From positions 1-64,000 of the forward strand of contig CALWLS010000002.1 in assembly GCA_944381575.1 (NCBI GenBank): 64,000 nucleotides of DNA. Direction: 5' to 3'. The notes beneath the pieces are model-generated. The model made no database searches. It was not told where the DNA came from and was given only the letters and a program-made list of their open reading frames with translations. Source of the DNA: an uncultured Lachnospiraceae bacterium (GTDB lineage Bacteria > Bacillota > Clostridia > Lachnospirales > Lachnospiraceae). This document shows positions 34,091-44,023 of the stretch, piece by piece. Within the stretch, counting starts at the first letter, position 1; the number at the start of each line of letters is the position of its first letter. A program made the translations under genes and the position numbers.

Positions 34091-35302
34091 CTAAATCTTT
34101 GCCCCCTTTACTGTTTCTATGATGTATCTTGCAACTACTTCTGGTGACCATTTCTCTTCAAAGGCCCGTATTACTTTTTCTGAATCAATATTAGGTAAGT
34201 GATTTAGATCATCCTCAAATGTTTTCCAATCGACTTTTTCCATTGGCATATACCCCATGGGAACAGTCTCAAATACCTCCTCATCAAAAGGTTTATACCA
34301 CTTTACAGACATTTCATCTGTAATTATGCCTGTACCAACCATAAAACTCTCAATAAAACGATTTGGAATAGACATGCGATATCCAGATACATTTACATTC
34401 CATTTAAATTCAGATATAAAAGCACAGAAATCCTTTAATGGAACTTTCAACTCACTATGTTCTTGTAGTTGTCCACCCACAATATCAGAATTTCCCTGAA
34501 TTATAACTCTGCCATCACACCCCTCTTTATTTGCTAAATAGCTTGCTACAATTGCTCTTTTTTCATTGGGATGTGAAATCTCATTTTCATAAAAACCTAT
34601 TATGTCAGGCTCAAAATCAAAATCCGGATGATTTACATTCGACTCTGCACATGGCCCTCTCGAATTTCCAAAATAACACATTATTTCTCGTGTTTTTTTA
34701 GTTTTTCTATCTTTCAAATAATTATTATAGCCATCTTTCAATGCTTTATATGAAAAAGACTTTTCACTCAATGCACGAGGCCCTGTCATAAGTGGCTTTA
34801 TCTTATATGAGTTTCTAATAAAATTTTTACAGACTTTTCTTTCACCCCTATCTGTCAATTTTTTATCACTGTCCACATGTGCATGATCGAGCCAAGGAAT
34901 TATAATATTACCTTCCAACTGGAAACCATCTTTTTCAATAGTTTTTGGGCACTGCATTTTGAAATAAACATCAAAATTATTAAGCTTATCAGCATCAAAT
35001 AGATAAGGAGAATCAGCGCTATCTATTGTAAATGTTTTTCTTATACACCTATTTGACTCATCCATATAATCAATGTAACCACACATATTGTAAGAATCAC
35101 GTTCCATTATTCTCCGCATTTTATCCGCAATCCTAACAACATGTTTCTCGTTTGATATAGAAAGAGCCGTACTGGCAAATGGTAATTTGAACTTTAATTT
35201 AATATATCCCTGTTTTTCTAATTCGTATAGTCCAAGAAGAAACCACTGAAAATAATTCCATCTATAACCCGATGTTACTACAACTTTTGTTTTTTTATTC
35301 AT
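34091..35302 (-). CDS. Putative glycosyltransferase of the polysaccharide cluster
   Basis: A protein of about 403 residues, starting at the ATG at 35302, which has GGAG 9 bases upstream; the ATG at 35317 is a weaker choice. It lacks a motif I can name. VVVTSGYRWNYFQWFLLGLYEL at the start and a late region (RMSIPNRFIESFMVGTGIITDEMSVKWYKPF) recall GT-B enzymes acting late in polysaccharide assembly. Overlap with the preceding glycosyltransferase gene by 8 bases supports a role in the same pathway. Confidence 0.55.
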   Translation of the reverse strand: MNKKTKVVVTSGYRWNYFQWFLLGLYELEKQGYIKLKFKLPFASTALSISNEKHVVRIADKMRRIMERDSYNMCGYIDYMDESNRCIRKTFTIDSADSPYLFDADKLNNFDVYFKMQCPKTIEKDGFQLEGNIIIPWLDHAHVDSDKKLTDRGERKVCKNFIRNSYKIKPLMTGPRALSEKSFSYKALKDGYNNYLKDRKTKKTREIMCYFGNSRGPCAESNVNHPDFDFEPDIIGFYENEISHPNEKRAIVASYLANKEGCDGRVIIQGNSDIVGGQLQEHSELKVPLKDFCAFISEFKWNVNVSGYRMSIPNRFIESFMVGTGIITDEMSVKWYKPFDEEVFETVPMGYMPMEKVDWKTFEDDLNHLPNIDSEKVIRAFEEKWSPEVVARYIIETVKGAKI

Positions 35303-36404
35303 CAAAACCTGCTCCAATTAATATTATTTTCAGGATTTTGTCTGTTGTTTTTCTCCATGTGTAATTTTCCAAGACAAATTTTTGTCCTTCTGATCCCATT
35401 TTTTTAAGTGTATCGGTGTCGGAATATGCTTTTATAATTGCATCAGCCACACAATTTGCTGTTGCCTCATTAACTATAAATCCATATTGTCCATAGCCAC
35501 AAAATTCTGGAAAAGCGAATCTATTTAAACCAATCGTTGGGGCTTTATTTGCCAAAGCCTCCAAGTAAGTAATTCCATTTGGTTCCAATAATGCAGGCAT
35601 AACATATAACGAGCACTTTTGAAACAGTGAAATTGTCAAATCTCTATCTTTATTATAGTAATAATTAACTCCTGGTATCTCCTTGTAATTAGTTCCAACT
35701 ACATTTAATTTTAGATCAGGGAATTTGGCCTTTGCAATTTCAAATGCTCCTAATAATAAATCTAATCCTTTATAATGTTCAGTACCCTCTCTCAAAACTA
35801 TAAGCATCTCATGATTATCGTAATTCTTTTCGCCTTGATATCCTAAAAGATTTATACCAAATCCAACATTAGACACTTTATCATCAGGTATACCATATTT
35901 TTCTATTAATTCATTCCTACTCCAATCATTTTGCGTGAATATATGATCCATAGATGAAAGACTTTTTTTGTCATTCTCCAAATAATGCTTTAGATACCAT
36001 TTTTTTCCTAACCGTTTATCCTCATCATATTCTGCCATGACACCAACCACTCTATCCAAATAGGCATAAAGTTTTCCATTAACCCTTTGCCTATGTTTTA
36101 TACATTGTTCTCCCATGAACAAAAATGCGTCTGAATCGAATTTATTCATTTCCCTTTCAAAAAAATTTGCATTCATGCTATACCAAAAAGGAAACGGATC
36201 TCTAAAACTACAACCATAGCAGTACATTATCTTATCTAAAAATACTTTTACTTTGCCCAATCCGCAGTGGTGAATCTTACCAAGATAACTTAGATTTTGT
36301 ATCTTAATATTATTTTGCTCCATGCATTCAATCAGAGCCTTTGGCGTTCCTGACCATGTGTTTTTTTCTCTAGCCCCTTCCATTGTAATAAAACATATTT
36401 TCAT
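35295..36404 (-). CDS. Glycosyltransferase family 4 (group 1)
   Basis: A 369-residue GT-B glycosyltransferase. The nucleotide-sugar domain has VLREGTEHYKGLDLLLGAFEIAKAKFPDLKLNVVG and the EPNGITYLEALANKAPTIGLN motif, with the conserved E-x7-E glutamates. The acceptor domain starts MKICFITMEGAREKNTWSGTPKAL. It presumably adds one sugar of the repeat unit on the cytoplasmic side of the membrane. It directly follows the flippase gene. Confidence 0.9.
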   Translation of the reverse strand: MKICFITMEGAREKNTWSGTPKALIECMEQNNIKIQNLSYLGKIHHCGLGKVKVFLDKIMYCYGCSFRDPFPFWYSMNANFFEREMNKFDSDAFLFMGEQCIKHRQRVNGKLYAYLDRVVGVMAEYDEDKRLGKKWYLKHYLENDKKSLSSMDHIFTQNDWSRNELIEKYGIPDDKVSNVGFGINLLGYQGEKNYDNHEMLIVLREGTEHYKGLDLLLGAFEIAKAKFPDLKLNVVGTNYKEIPGVNYYYNKDRDLTISLFQKCSLYVMPALLEPNGITYLEALANKAPTIGLNRFAFPEFCGYGQYGFIVNEATANCVADAIIKAYSDTDTLKKMGSEGQKFVLENYTWRKTTDKILKIILIGAGFDE

Positions 36405-37820
36405 TTATTTACTCCTAAATATCATAATTTTATTTTTTAATACTTTAAACTCGCTTCTAAACAAAACAAGTAGAAGCAAAACGAAAAACATTTGTATTAT
36501 ATATTCTATCTCCACAGTAAAATTTTCATTCAAAAGAAAAAAAGATTGAATCATTAGCAAAATATATGAAACATTATCCCTCATAATAGATAACTTCACA
36601 TTCATGCTTCTATTTAGATAAATCATACTTACAATATATACAATCCAATAGGAGATTGCTGTCGCTATGGCTGCACCTAATGCACCCCAAATAGGAACCA
36701 TAATAAAATTCATACATATATTTGCCATTGCTCCAGCACCCGAACATTTTGCAAAGTAATCTGAATGCTTTAATGCCGCGAATATGCTCCCAGCATATCC
36801 AGATAACGATCCAAATATTACAGAAATTGTAAGAAAAGGTACAAATCTCCATGCATCATAAAAGTCGTTGGCATATAAATATCTAGCCAAAATCTTATCA
36901 AAACATATAATCAATGAGCACATAAAAACCAAAACAAAATTATATACTCTAAATATTTTTCCAAAAAAACCATCTTTGTCATCTTTATCGAATTCTTTTA
37001 CGGCTGACAGCATAAACGCCTGCGAAAAAATATTTTGAAAAATATTTAAAATGGATGGAATCTTTGAAGCAACAGAATAAACCCCATTTGCAGCTACTCC
37101 ATAAAAAAATATAATAATATATCTATCTGCCAAACCATTCACCCACCATGCTATAGCATTAGCAATCGTTGGCAAACTGTAATGTATCATTTCTCGATTT
37201 GTCTTTTGCTCAATACGTGTGCTTGAAATATACTTCCAACCTTTCATACAGAAAAACAAGAAAATATTTTGGCTCAGAACCCCTATAATATTAGCAAGAA
37301 AATACCCATCTATTCCTAATTTGACCAAACATAATAAAATTATATTAAGTGAAATTGTCACTGTGGAACCAATTACACCTGCTATAGATATTTCCTTAAT
37401 TTTGTCCAAGCCTCTAGCCATAGAAGAAATAATACCAGATATGGAGGTGACAAAAAATGTTGAGAAAAAGTAAATTGAAAATCGATCAATTATGCTACTT
37501 AGAGTAATGAAATGGTTAAGTATAAGGAACAGAGCAACCAATATATTACCTATAAAGCATAATCTTAATCCAATAGAAAATACATCACTTGACTTTGCTT
37601 CTTTGTCCATCGAATATCTAAGAACTGCTTCATAGATATTAATCGTCAGAATTGGAACAAGTATTCCTACAGTTGATGAAATAAAATCATATTCTCCATA
37701 CTCCGATGTAGAAAGAATTGATGTATATAAAGGAACCAAAAAAAAGGAAAGTAACTTTGTGGCAAAATTACTTAATGTAAGAAGTCCAATATTTTTAATT
37801 AAATATTTATATTTACCCAC
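36405..37820 (-). CDS. wzx: Wzx-type polysaccharide repeat-unit flippase
   Basis: A 471-residue MOP-superfamily transporter with about 12-14 membrane segments and the family start NIGLLTLSNFATKLLSFFLVPLYTSILSTSEYGEYDFISS. It flips the lipid-linked repeat unit to the outer face of the membrane. With the Wzy at 38712 it defines a Wzx/Wzy-dependent pathway. Its stop directly abuts the start of the GT4 gene. Confidence 0.92.
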   Translation of the reverse strand: MGKYKYLIKNIGLLTLSNFATKLLSFFLVPLYTSILSTSEYGEYDFISSTVGILVPILTINIYEAVLRYSMDKEAKSSDVFSIGLRLCFIGNILVALFLILNHFITLSSIIDRFSIYFFSTFFVTSISGIISSMARGLDKIKEISIAGVIGSTVTISLNIILLCLVKLGIDGYFLANIIGVLSQNIFLFFCMKGWKYISSTRIEQKTNREMIHYSLPTIANAIAWWVNGLADRYIIIFFYGVAANGVYSVASKIPSILNIFQNIFSQAFMLSAVKEFDKDDKDGFFGKIFRVYNFVLVFMCSLIICFDKILARYLYANDFYDAWRFVPFLTISVIFGSLSGYAGSIFAALKHSDYFAKCSGAGAMANICMNFIMVPIWGALGAAIATAISYWIVYIVSMIYLNRSMNVKLSIMRDNVSYILLMIQSFFLLNENFTVEIEYIIQMFFVLLLLVLFRSEFKVLKNKIMIFRSK

Positions 37821-37891
37821 AAATTATTCTCTCCATATTATTTCTGTTAAATTTTTGAAATTATTATAATTTTCAAATAATAATCTTTATC

Positions 37892-38722
37892 TTAGATGCC
37901 TTTATTTTTATATATCTCAATCTTGTTTTTTACACGTAGATGTGCAGTAATAATTCTTGACACAAACATACCGATTTTAACGCCAAAAATATCCTTGCAC
38001 TTATTGTCATACTTTAATATTTTTTTTACTGTTGGGGTAATCCATGAAGCTGTATAGTGATGGATTGATCTTGTGTTTTTTGTAATATTAAGAACTCCCG
38101 TTTTATAATCTTTAGGGCAAAAGTAATCAACCGGATATACACAAATTCCGTCACAATACCCTATGCCCTTACAAACTTTTATTTTATTTTTCAAGAAAAT
38201 TTCAGTCACAAAATCCACAACTGTTTTCACATCCTGACTTCCATCGCTCAAAATAAAGTGTCTTTTTTTATATAAATCTATAATTTCCTTATATAGCTGC
38301 AGCCCTGGTACTGCAGCTAGTCCCAGCCCCGGCGCAACTTTGACATCATCAACAATATTGCCATCAGAATTTAACACACTGCCATCTGCCAAAGCATATA
38401 AATTACCACTTTCTAATCCTATAAATGATCCATTTTCTATAAGATCCTCCATCGAACTAATAACTTCCACATCAGTATCAAAATATAAGCCACCATACTT
38501 ATATAAAATATCGAAGCGAGCATAATCAGAAACAAAAGCCCATTTTTTTGCGTTATATGCTTCCTTAACATAAGCACAACAGTTCAAGTCATAATTAGTT
38601 TCATTCCATTCTTTTATTTCATAGTCTGGAAAATATCTCTCCCACGAAGCTATACACTTTTTTGCTTCATCTGGCAATGGTTTCCCACCAAACCAACAGT
38701 AATGAATTATTTTAGGTATCAT
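37892..38722 (-). CDS. GT32-type glycosyltransferase (DXD sugar transferase)
   Basis: A 276-residue protein with the family signature IPKIIHYCWFGGKPLPDEAKKCIASWERYFPDYEIKEWNE and YARFDILYKYGGLYFDTDVEVI containing the DTD metal motif. Such enzymes add hexoses or similar sugars in capsule loci. The first 11 bases overlap the end of the polymerase gene. Confidence 0.92.
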   Translation of the reverse strand: MIPKIIHYCWFGGKPLPDEAKKCIASWERYFPDYEIKEWNETNYDLNCCAYVKEAYNAKKWAFVSDYARFDILYKYGGLYFDTDVEVISSMEDLIENGSFIGLESGNLYALADGSVLNSDGNIVDDVKVAPGLGLAAVPGLQLYKEIIDLYKKRHFILSDGSQDVKTVVDFVTEIFLKNKIKVCKGIGYCDGICVYPVDYFCPKDYKTGVLNITKNTRSIHHYTASWITPTVKKILKYDNKCKDIFGVKIGMFVSRIITAHLRVKNKIEIYKNKGI

Positions 38723-39863
38723 ATACAGCGCTTCCCCATTTTTTATTTTTTATATCTTCAACTTCAATTTCCCCAATAAATAACAATGCAAAATTTTTAC
38801 CTATAAAATACATGGTTCCTTCTAATAATGTCCATATAAGAAAGATAATCATGATTATTGCAAAAATATACTCATTTCCTTTTTTTATATTGCTTAATAT
38901 TTTTTGTATTAAAAAAAAGTAAAATAGCGTTCCTATAAGTCCATAATTTAAAATCAACATAATCTGGCCATTATCTAATGAAAAGAATTGACTTTCACTC
39001 CAAATTGTCATATCCAATGGTTTCCCAAATAGTGTTATTGGATAAACATTTAATGCTGTCAATGAAAGTCCAATTCTTCCATTAAATATATTGTCATTTA
39101 TAAAACCAGATAATGTATTTTCATAGCCTAAACTTATAATAATTAATAAACAAATCGTCAAAATTCCCCATATAATCATTTGTGCGAATGGTAAGATTTT
39201 AAAAATCACTTTTTGTATTATTTTTTTATCCCTTAAAGAGATCAAAAATACGCCAAGCAAGCTGAGAATAAAGGCTGTTCTCCCTCCTGAAATCAAAAAA
39301 ATAATCATAATTACGAACAAGGAAAATATAAGTTTAATATTATTCAAAGAATTTCTGTTTATACATAAAAACAGAAAAAGAAGTGATGTAGCCTGTGCTG
39401 CAAACGTATTAGAATGGCCAAATCCTAATGCTTGCGTACATGCAGTATATGAATATTTATTAATACGTGCAGTAATGTTCTCAATAATTCCAATTTGTGA
39501 TGTTAGTATAATTATAAAGAATAAAATTATTTCAACTAAAAAAATGACACGTAAGTTTTTGTCAATAGAATTCTTTTGCATTAACGTGATTGCTAACAAT
39601 GTTATCAATAATCCAGTATAACCGCTCGAATTATAGCAAAGCAAACCAATTGTATTAGCGAAAATCACAATTAGCAATTGATTCTTTGAATAATGTCTCA
39701 GGGCCATATAAAAAATTGCGAGAATTAGAGCAAGAAACAGCATGGTTCTTTGAACTATTGAGTTACCAAAGTCCGGTAAAGCTGATGTTTCAAGCATGCA
39801 CATAACTTCTATTATTATGAGAAAGGTAGTATATAATATATTTCCCCCAACTTTTACTTTCAT
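38712..39863 (-). CDS. wzy: Wzy-type polysaccharide polymerase
   Basis: A 383-residue, very hydrophobic protein with about 10-11 membrane segments and a large loop near residues 260-300 (NGRIGLSLTALNVYPITLFGKPL). NGRI plus a late FGKPL segment is common among Wzy proteins. It joins repeat units on the outer face of the membrane. Sequence identity in this family is low, so the call rests on topology and context. It overlaps the GT2 gene by 1 base. Confidence 0.8.
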   Translation of the reverse strand: MKVKVGGNILYTTFLIIIEVMCMLETSALPDFGNSIVQRTMLFLALILAIFYMALRHYSKNQLLIVIFANTIGLLCYNSSGYTGLLITLLAITLMQKNSIDKNLRVIFLVEIILFFIIILTSQIGIIENITARINKYSYTACTQALGFGHSNTFAAQATSLLFLFLCINRNSLNNIKLIFSLFVIMIIFLISGGRTAFILSLLGVFLISLRDKKIIQKVIFKILPFAQMIIWGILTICLLIIISLGYENTLSGFINDNIFNGRIGLSLTALNVYPITLFGKPLDMTIWSESQFFSLDNGQIMLILNYGLIGTLFYFFLIQKILSNIKKGNEYIFAIIMIIFLIWTLLEGTMYFIGKNFALLFIGEIEVEDIKNKKWGSAVYDT

Positions 39864-40915
39864 TATTTATTTTTATTCTCCAACAAATTCTTGCAATACA
39901 AAAGGACAATTATCATTGAATAAAGCCTTCTCTTTAGCAGTATTAACAAAATATAGTGATCAAACTGCAAATATTTCATAGATTCACCAATATACTTCAT
40001 GTTATCATTTAACAAATCATCCTTACATATTTCTTGTAAATATTTTTTATGGTTTAAAAAAGAATCCCATTTTTTTAAACGAGATTGAGTAATAGCTCTA
40101 CCAGCAGTTTGTAATACCTTAATTGCAAATAATTCTTCAAAATTACTAAGTCTCCAATTATCCCTTTGTTTTTGAATTGCCCCAAATATCATCTTAAATG
40201 TGAAGTAATAATTCGCATCAAATTTTGCAGTCATCCCAGAACTGCAACGATAATCATATAAAGCTTCGTTCAAGTAAACACATGTTTTTGCGTTTGAGAA
40301 AAACTCAATAGACTGTAATGTATCTTCACCTGTACTTAATCTCCCAAATTCACTATAATCCATATCGATGTTTATGCATGAATTCTTAACAATTTTCCCA
40401 CATACACTAACCACACTGTGGCCAAGCATAAACTCTCGAAGTAAATCCTGCTTATTTACGAGACAAGCATGTTCATTGGTAAATATATTTTCGAACGCTA
40501 TTGTTTTCTTCACATCATTGTATTTATTGTAATTGATGATAATTATATCGGGATCATCGTATTTATATATGATATCTCTTACAATTCTAAGCATATTAGG
40601 CTCTATCAGGTCATCCGAATCACAATTAACAATATATTTACCAGACGCCTTCCTGAACCCATAGCGCCGTGTCAAAAGCAAACCCTCATTTCTTTTATGG
40701 TAAACTTTGATCAATCTTGGAAATCTACTTGCATAGTCATCGCAAATTCTGGCGCTTTTATCTGTCGATCCATCATCAATTAGCAATATCTCACAGTCGT
40801 TTTCGATTGATTCAAGCTGTGTAAGTATTGATTCCACACATTCATTAAGATATTTTTCTACATTGTACACAGGAATAACAATACTAAATAGCATATTATC
40901 ACCAAAATCTTTCAT
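39863..40915 (-). CDS. Glycosyltransferase family 2
   Basis: A 350-residue GT-A enzyme. FSIVIPVYNVEKYLNECVESIL is the start of the nucleotide-sugar fold, LLIDDGSTDKSARICDDYA the binding region, and YIVNCDSDDLIEPNML the DxD metal site. The C-terminal part is helical. It is a cytoplasmic repeat-unit glycosyltransferase. Confidence 0.94.
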   Translation of the reverse strand: MKDFGDNMLFSIVIPVYNVEKYLNECVESILTQLESIENDCEILLIDDGSTDKSARICDDYASRFPRLIKVYHKRNEGLLLTRRYGFRKASGKYIVNCDSDDLIEPNMLRIVRDIIYKYDDPDIIIINYNKYNDVKKTIAFENIFTNEHACLVNKQDLLREFMLGHSVVSVCGKIVKNSCINIDMDYSEFGRLSTGEDTLQSIEFFSNAKTCVYLNEALYDYRCSSGMTAKFDANYYFTFKMIFGAIQKQRDNWRLSNFEELFAIKVLQTAGRAITQSRLKKWDSFLNHKKYLQEICKDDLLNDNMKYIGESMKYLQFDHYILLILLKRRLYSMIIVLLYCKNLLENKNK

Positions 40916-40916
40916 T

Positions 40917-41888
40917 TTAATCGTAAAGACCTAAATCGAAAATATATTTATCAATATATTTGCCACCATTTAAAGCATAACTAAATTTAGATCCTTGAGT
41001 TATTGAACTTATTAAGTATTTACATCTAGAAAGTAATATCATTTTAACTAGATATTTTTGACCCCTCAGCTTTTTATCCTCTTCTAGGACACCAGCTTTA
41101 CTAAGAACATTTTTCCCATCATAATTCCTGATGAACGAATCAAAGGAGACAATTTTCATAGATTCTTCAAACTTTTTTTTCAGATAATCATAAATATTCC
41201 CATCCTCAGTAACCAAAAAAAATGGAGCCTTATATTTTTTTATAAATTTGTTCAACTGTTCCTCTACTTGTTTCACATTAGGCTGCACATATTCTCCTGA
41301 CGGCTTTAATATAGTATAATCAGTGCCCCTTACATACACACCAATACAATTATCAATCTCTAGTCTATTAGCTTCCTTTTCGACACAATTTATAACTTCA
41401 TCATTAAATTCGAGATTGTTAATTAACATATCATGGCTTTCTTTTTCGATCTGATCATCAAAAAAAATATCTGGCTCAAACAATCCTTTAGAATTAATAT
41501 TATTAAAAGTCCATCCAGATAGGTAAACCTTCTTACTTGAATACACTTCTTTTTCACTAATATCCGATGGCTGCTTAAAGAAATAATTCCAAACATTATT
41601 CACTCCATCATAATACTGAGTTTTATAATTCTTCCAATCCACATATGGTATATATCCTTTATGTTTTGCATAATCTATGTAAAGAATATGTTTATAAGTC
41701 AAAGATAACAATCCTTCAACTCCATCCTGATAATCCGGTTTTATTACATATATTATTTTATTTAGATTTTTTTCTCCATAAGACTTTTTCTTTTGTAGGA
41801 CATCCCTGCGAGCAAAGCAGTAATAAAAATATTTAATCATATACCCTATAATTCTATGTTTTCGGTGAAACTTTAATCCGATTGGCAT
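40917..41888 (-). CDS. Fucosyltransferase-like glycosyltransferase
   Basis: A 323-residue protein. NCIGVYVRGTDYTILKPSGEY (near residue 195) resembles the HxRxxD-type motif of GT11/GT23/NodZ fucosyltransferases, and ISSITQGSKFSYALNGG resembles their late serine-rich motif. Donor and linkage are not predictable. It starts the GT2-wzy-GT32-wzx run after a 745-base gap. Confidence 0.7.
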   Translation of the reverse strand: MPIGLKFHRKHRIIGYMIKYFYYCFARRDVLQKKKSYGEKNLNKIIYVIKPDYQDGVEGLLSLTYKHILYIDYAKHKGYIPYVDWKNYKTQYYDGVNNVWNYFFKQPSDISEKEVYSSKKVYLSGWTFNNINSKGLFEPDIFFDDQIEKESHDMLINNLEFNDEVINCVEKEANRLEIDNCIGVYVRGTDYTILKPSGEYVQPNVKQVEEQLNKFIKKYKAPFFLVTEDGNIYDYLKKKFEESMKIVSFDSFIRNYDGKNVLSKAGVLEEDKKLRGQKYLVKMILLSRCKYLISSITQGSKFSYALNGGKYIDKYIFDLGLYD

Positions 41889-42633
41889 AATTTACATTCC
41901 CCTTGTATCATATAGTCATAGCCACTCTTAACTGATTCAATAGTTTAAACTTTGGTGTTAAAAATACTATAAACTGATTCAAATTGCCTATCACTATTGA
42001 GATTTCAAAATAGCTGCCCCTCCCAACATCTTTGTATCAGTGTTTGTCGATGCGATAGCATACAATGGTTTATGTAAGCGAGGTCACATCTGCTGAAGGT
42101 TCTGCAGAACATTTCAGCACAGATATTTCTTAAGACAGCCCCCTTTTATGTTCTATATTGGTGTCGATATCACTAAGTATAAGCATGGCTGCTACAGCTT
42201 TGGCTCTAATAATAGAGACCATTACCCTCCACTTGTCATATATAACAATTCGGCTATTTTAAATGGTTCATGTCATAAAACACTCCACCCCATTACTTTA
42301 AATCTTGTAGATATTAATACCATTCGTTTATCTAACGATTTATTCAAACTACTTGCTTTCATTATCTGCAGTGGCTCAAAGCTCTGCCTTTTGCATTCAT
42401 TTTAGCAATGGTCTACCCGACACTATTATTTACTCCAAAATTTTAACATGTATTACTTACTATCATTAAAAAGGTTCTCGTGTTTTCTCATATTCAATTT
42501 ATCAGAGGATTTTTTACTATTTTCTTGGTTCTATTTTTGGTTCTTTATCATTTCTTCATTCATTCCCGCTGTGTTCACTCAGCTTAAAGGTACTAATTTC
42601 CAAATTTGCAAAACTTGTATAATTTCAATCCAC
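41889..42633. other. Gap between operon parts with an IS110-type transposase relic
   Basis: On the plus strand 42148-42240 reads MFYIGVDITKYKHGCYSFGSNN, the N-terminus of an IS110-family transposase (RuvC-like DEDD start). The rest is decayed, with no catalytic part left. The remaining sequence is AT-rich with no supported gene. A terminator or promoter may be hidden here, but none is clear. Confidence 0.6.
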
Positions 42634-43950
42634 TTACTCAATATGATTTTCCCAACCAAAAGCCGATCTCCATTCTATTATCGGAAAATCAGTTGCCTCA
42701 ATTGTTTTTTCAACATCATCATTTGCCACAATTATATCTTTGTATTGGCAATCAATGAGTTTATAATTTTTGATTAAAAAAGCATTTTTTAATTGTGGTA
42801 TCTTCATATAATCAAAATGCATTATTTTTGTAGCAACACAGTCGATCGCTACAGGATTAAAACCACATATAATTTTCCCACAATCGATTCTATCTGGCTC
42901 AACTGGTCCATTTCCCTGTCCGGCTTGTATTGCATCCACAATTCCTATATACCTTTTTTTATCCTCTGAAAAATTACCATCTTCTCTTGAATAAAACATG
43001 ACCTTGTTCAAATCCAATATAGTTCTCCACAACGTGTCATTGCCATACCAGCCTCCACTTCTTAAAGTGTGTTTATTATCTCCTCTAAATAATATGGCCA
43101 TTTTTTTTAATGGAACTAATATTGGTGCAAATACTTTGAACTTAGTCACAAAATTTTTTGCAGCCATTGTGAATAAGCTTTCAATTTCGGTTCCCGATGA
43201 ACTTGATTCAAATTGATCTCCTCCATTTTTTGGAGTTCCGATTGTATGATGTGGTAGCAGATTCTTATTTGTATTAATCCCCACCATGTTTTTTAGACAA
43301 CATGTTATACCAGCCTTTTTGTGTGTTTTTAATTTAGGCAAATTAATTATAACATCAGCTTTAATAACAGTTTTTGAAACACTATAAAAATTATCTAATC
43401 CATTGTGTGCATTGTTTGTTTCTTCAATATTATAATCTGCGCCATAGAGTTTTTGGCTTGTTTTTGGTTTATCAAAAAATTCACTATTCGATGATTTTAA
43501 ATTAACTAAGAGCTTTCCGTTTGGATCTCCTTTTAATTTTGTTCTATTAAGGATCACTCCGTTGTCAGCCATTTTCCACTCTTCATCTCTAAGATCAATT
43601 ATTTCAAAAGGAATGTTTTTATCATCACAACATTTTTTCCATTCGTTAATTGGCATATGAGAGATAATTTTAGAAAATGAGGAGCCAGTCATAGGCGCAT
43701 CTGCAACTACTATCTTGCCATGCGATGATAAAATATCACTAACTAACTCAATAACTGCCTGTATTATAGTTGGATGTGTAATTACATATTCCCAATCATC
43801 ATCTTGATTCCGTGATTCTTGTACAAAATTAGGTTTTATACATACTGTATCCGTTTTTTTTATTATATCTAAAACATCACTTTTCTTTATTAAGTTTTTA
43901 ATTTCGTTAATATTATACGAACTTTGGCTATAAACCCATACTTTTTCCAT
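42634..43950 (-). CDS. DUF362-family protein in the polysaccharide cluster
   Basis: A protein of about 438 residues. The DUF362 pattern is seen: CIKPNF near the start, HPTIIQAVIELV, IVVADAPMTGSS, DVIINLPKLKTHKKAGITCCLKNMVGINTNK, and FNPVAIDCVATKIM near the end. The family is poorly understood and often carries a ferredoxin domain, which is absent here. I chose MEKVW at 43950 over the frame start at 43959. Its place between TupA-like and glycosyltransferase genes suggests envelope polymer modification. Confidence 0.8.
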   Translation of the reverse strand: MEKVWVYSQSSYNINEIKNLIKKSDVLDIIKKTDTVCIKPNFVQESRNQDDDWEYVITHPTIIQAVIELVSDILSSHGKIVVADAPMTGSSFSKIISHMPINEWKKCCDDKNIPFEIIDLRDEEWKMADNGVILNRTKLKGDPNGKLLVNLKSSNSEFFDKPKTSQKLYGADYNIEETNNAHNGLDNFYSVSKTVIKADVIINLPKLKTHKKAGITCCLKNMVGINTNKNLLPHHTIGTPKNGGDQFESSSSGTEIESLFTMAAKNFVTKFKVFAPILVPLKKMAILFRGDNKHTLRSGGWYGNDTLWRTILDLNKVMFYSREDGNFSEDKKRYIGIVDAIQAGQGNGPVEPDRIDCGKIICGFNPVAIDCVATKIMHFDYMKIPQLKNAFLIKNYKLIDCQYKDIIVANDDVEKTIEATDFPIIEWRSAFGWENHIE

Positions 43951-44023
43951 ATACTTCATCCTTTTTAACCACTACTATAAAAACAACATATATTTTCATA
44001 AGTATGGTCTATCATCAATAATT

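Noticed and set aside
42448-42777. 109-residue hydrophobic plus-strand ORF
   Set aside because: Half of it is antisense to the DUF362 gene and it has no ribosome site.
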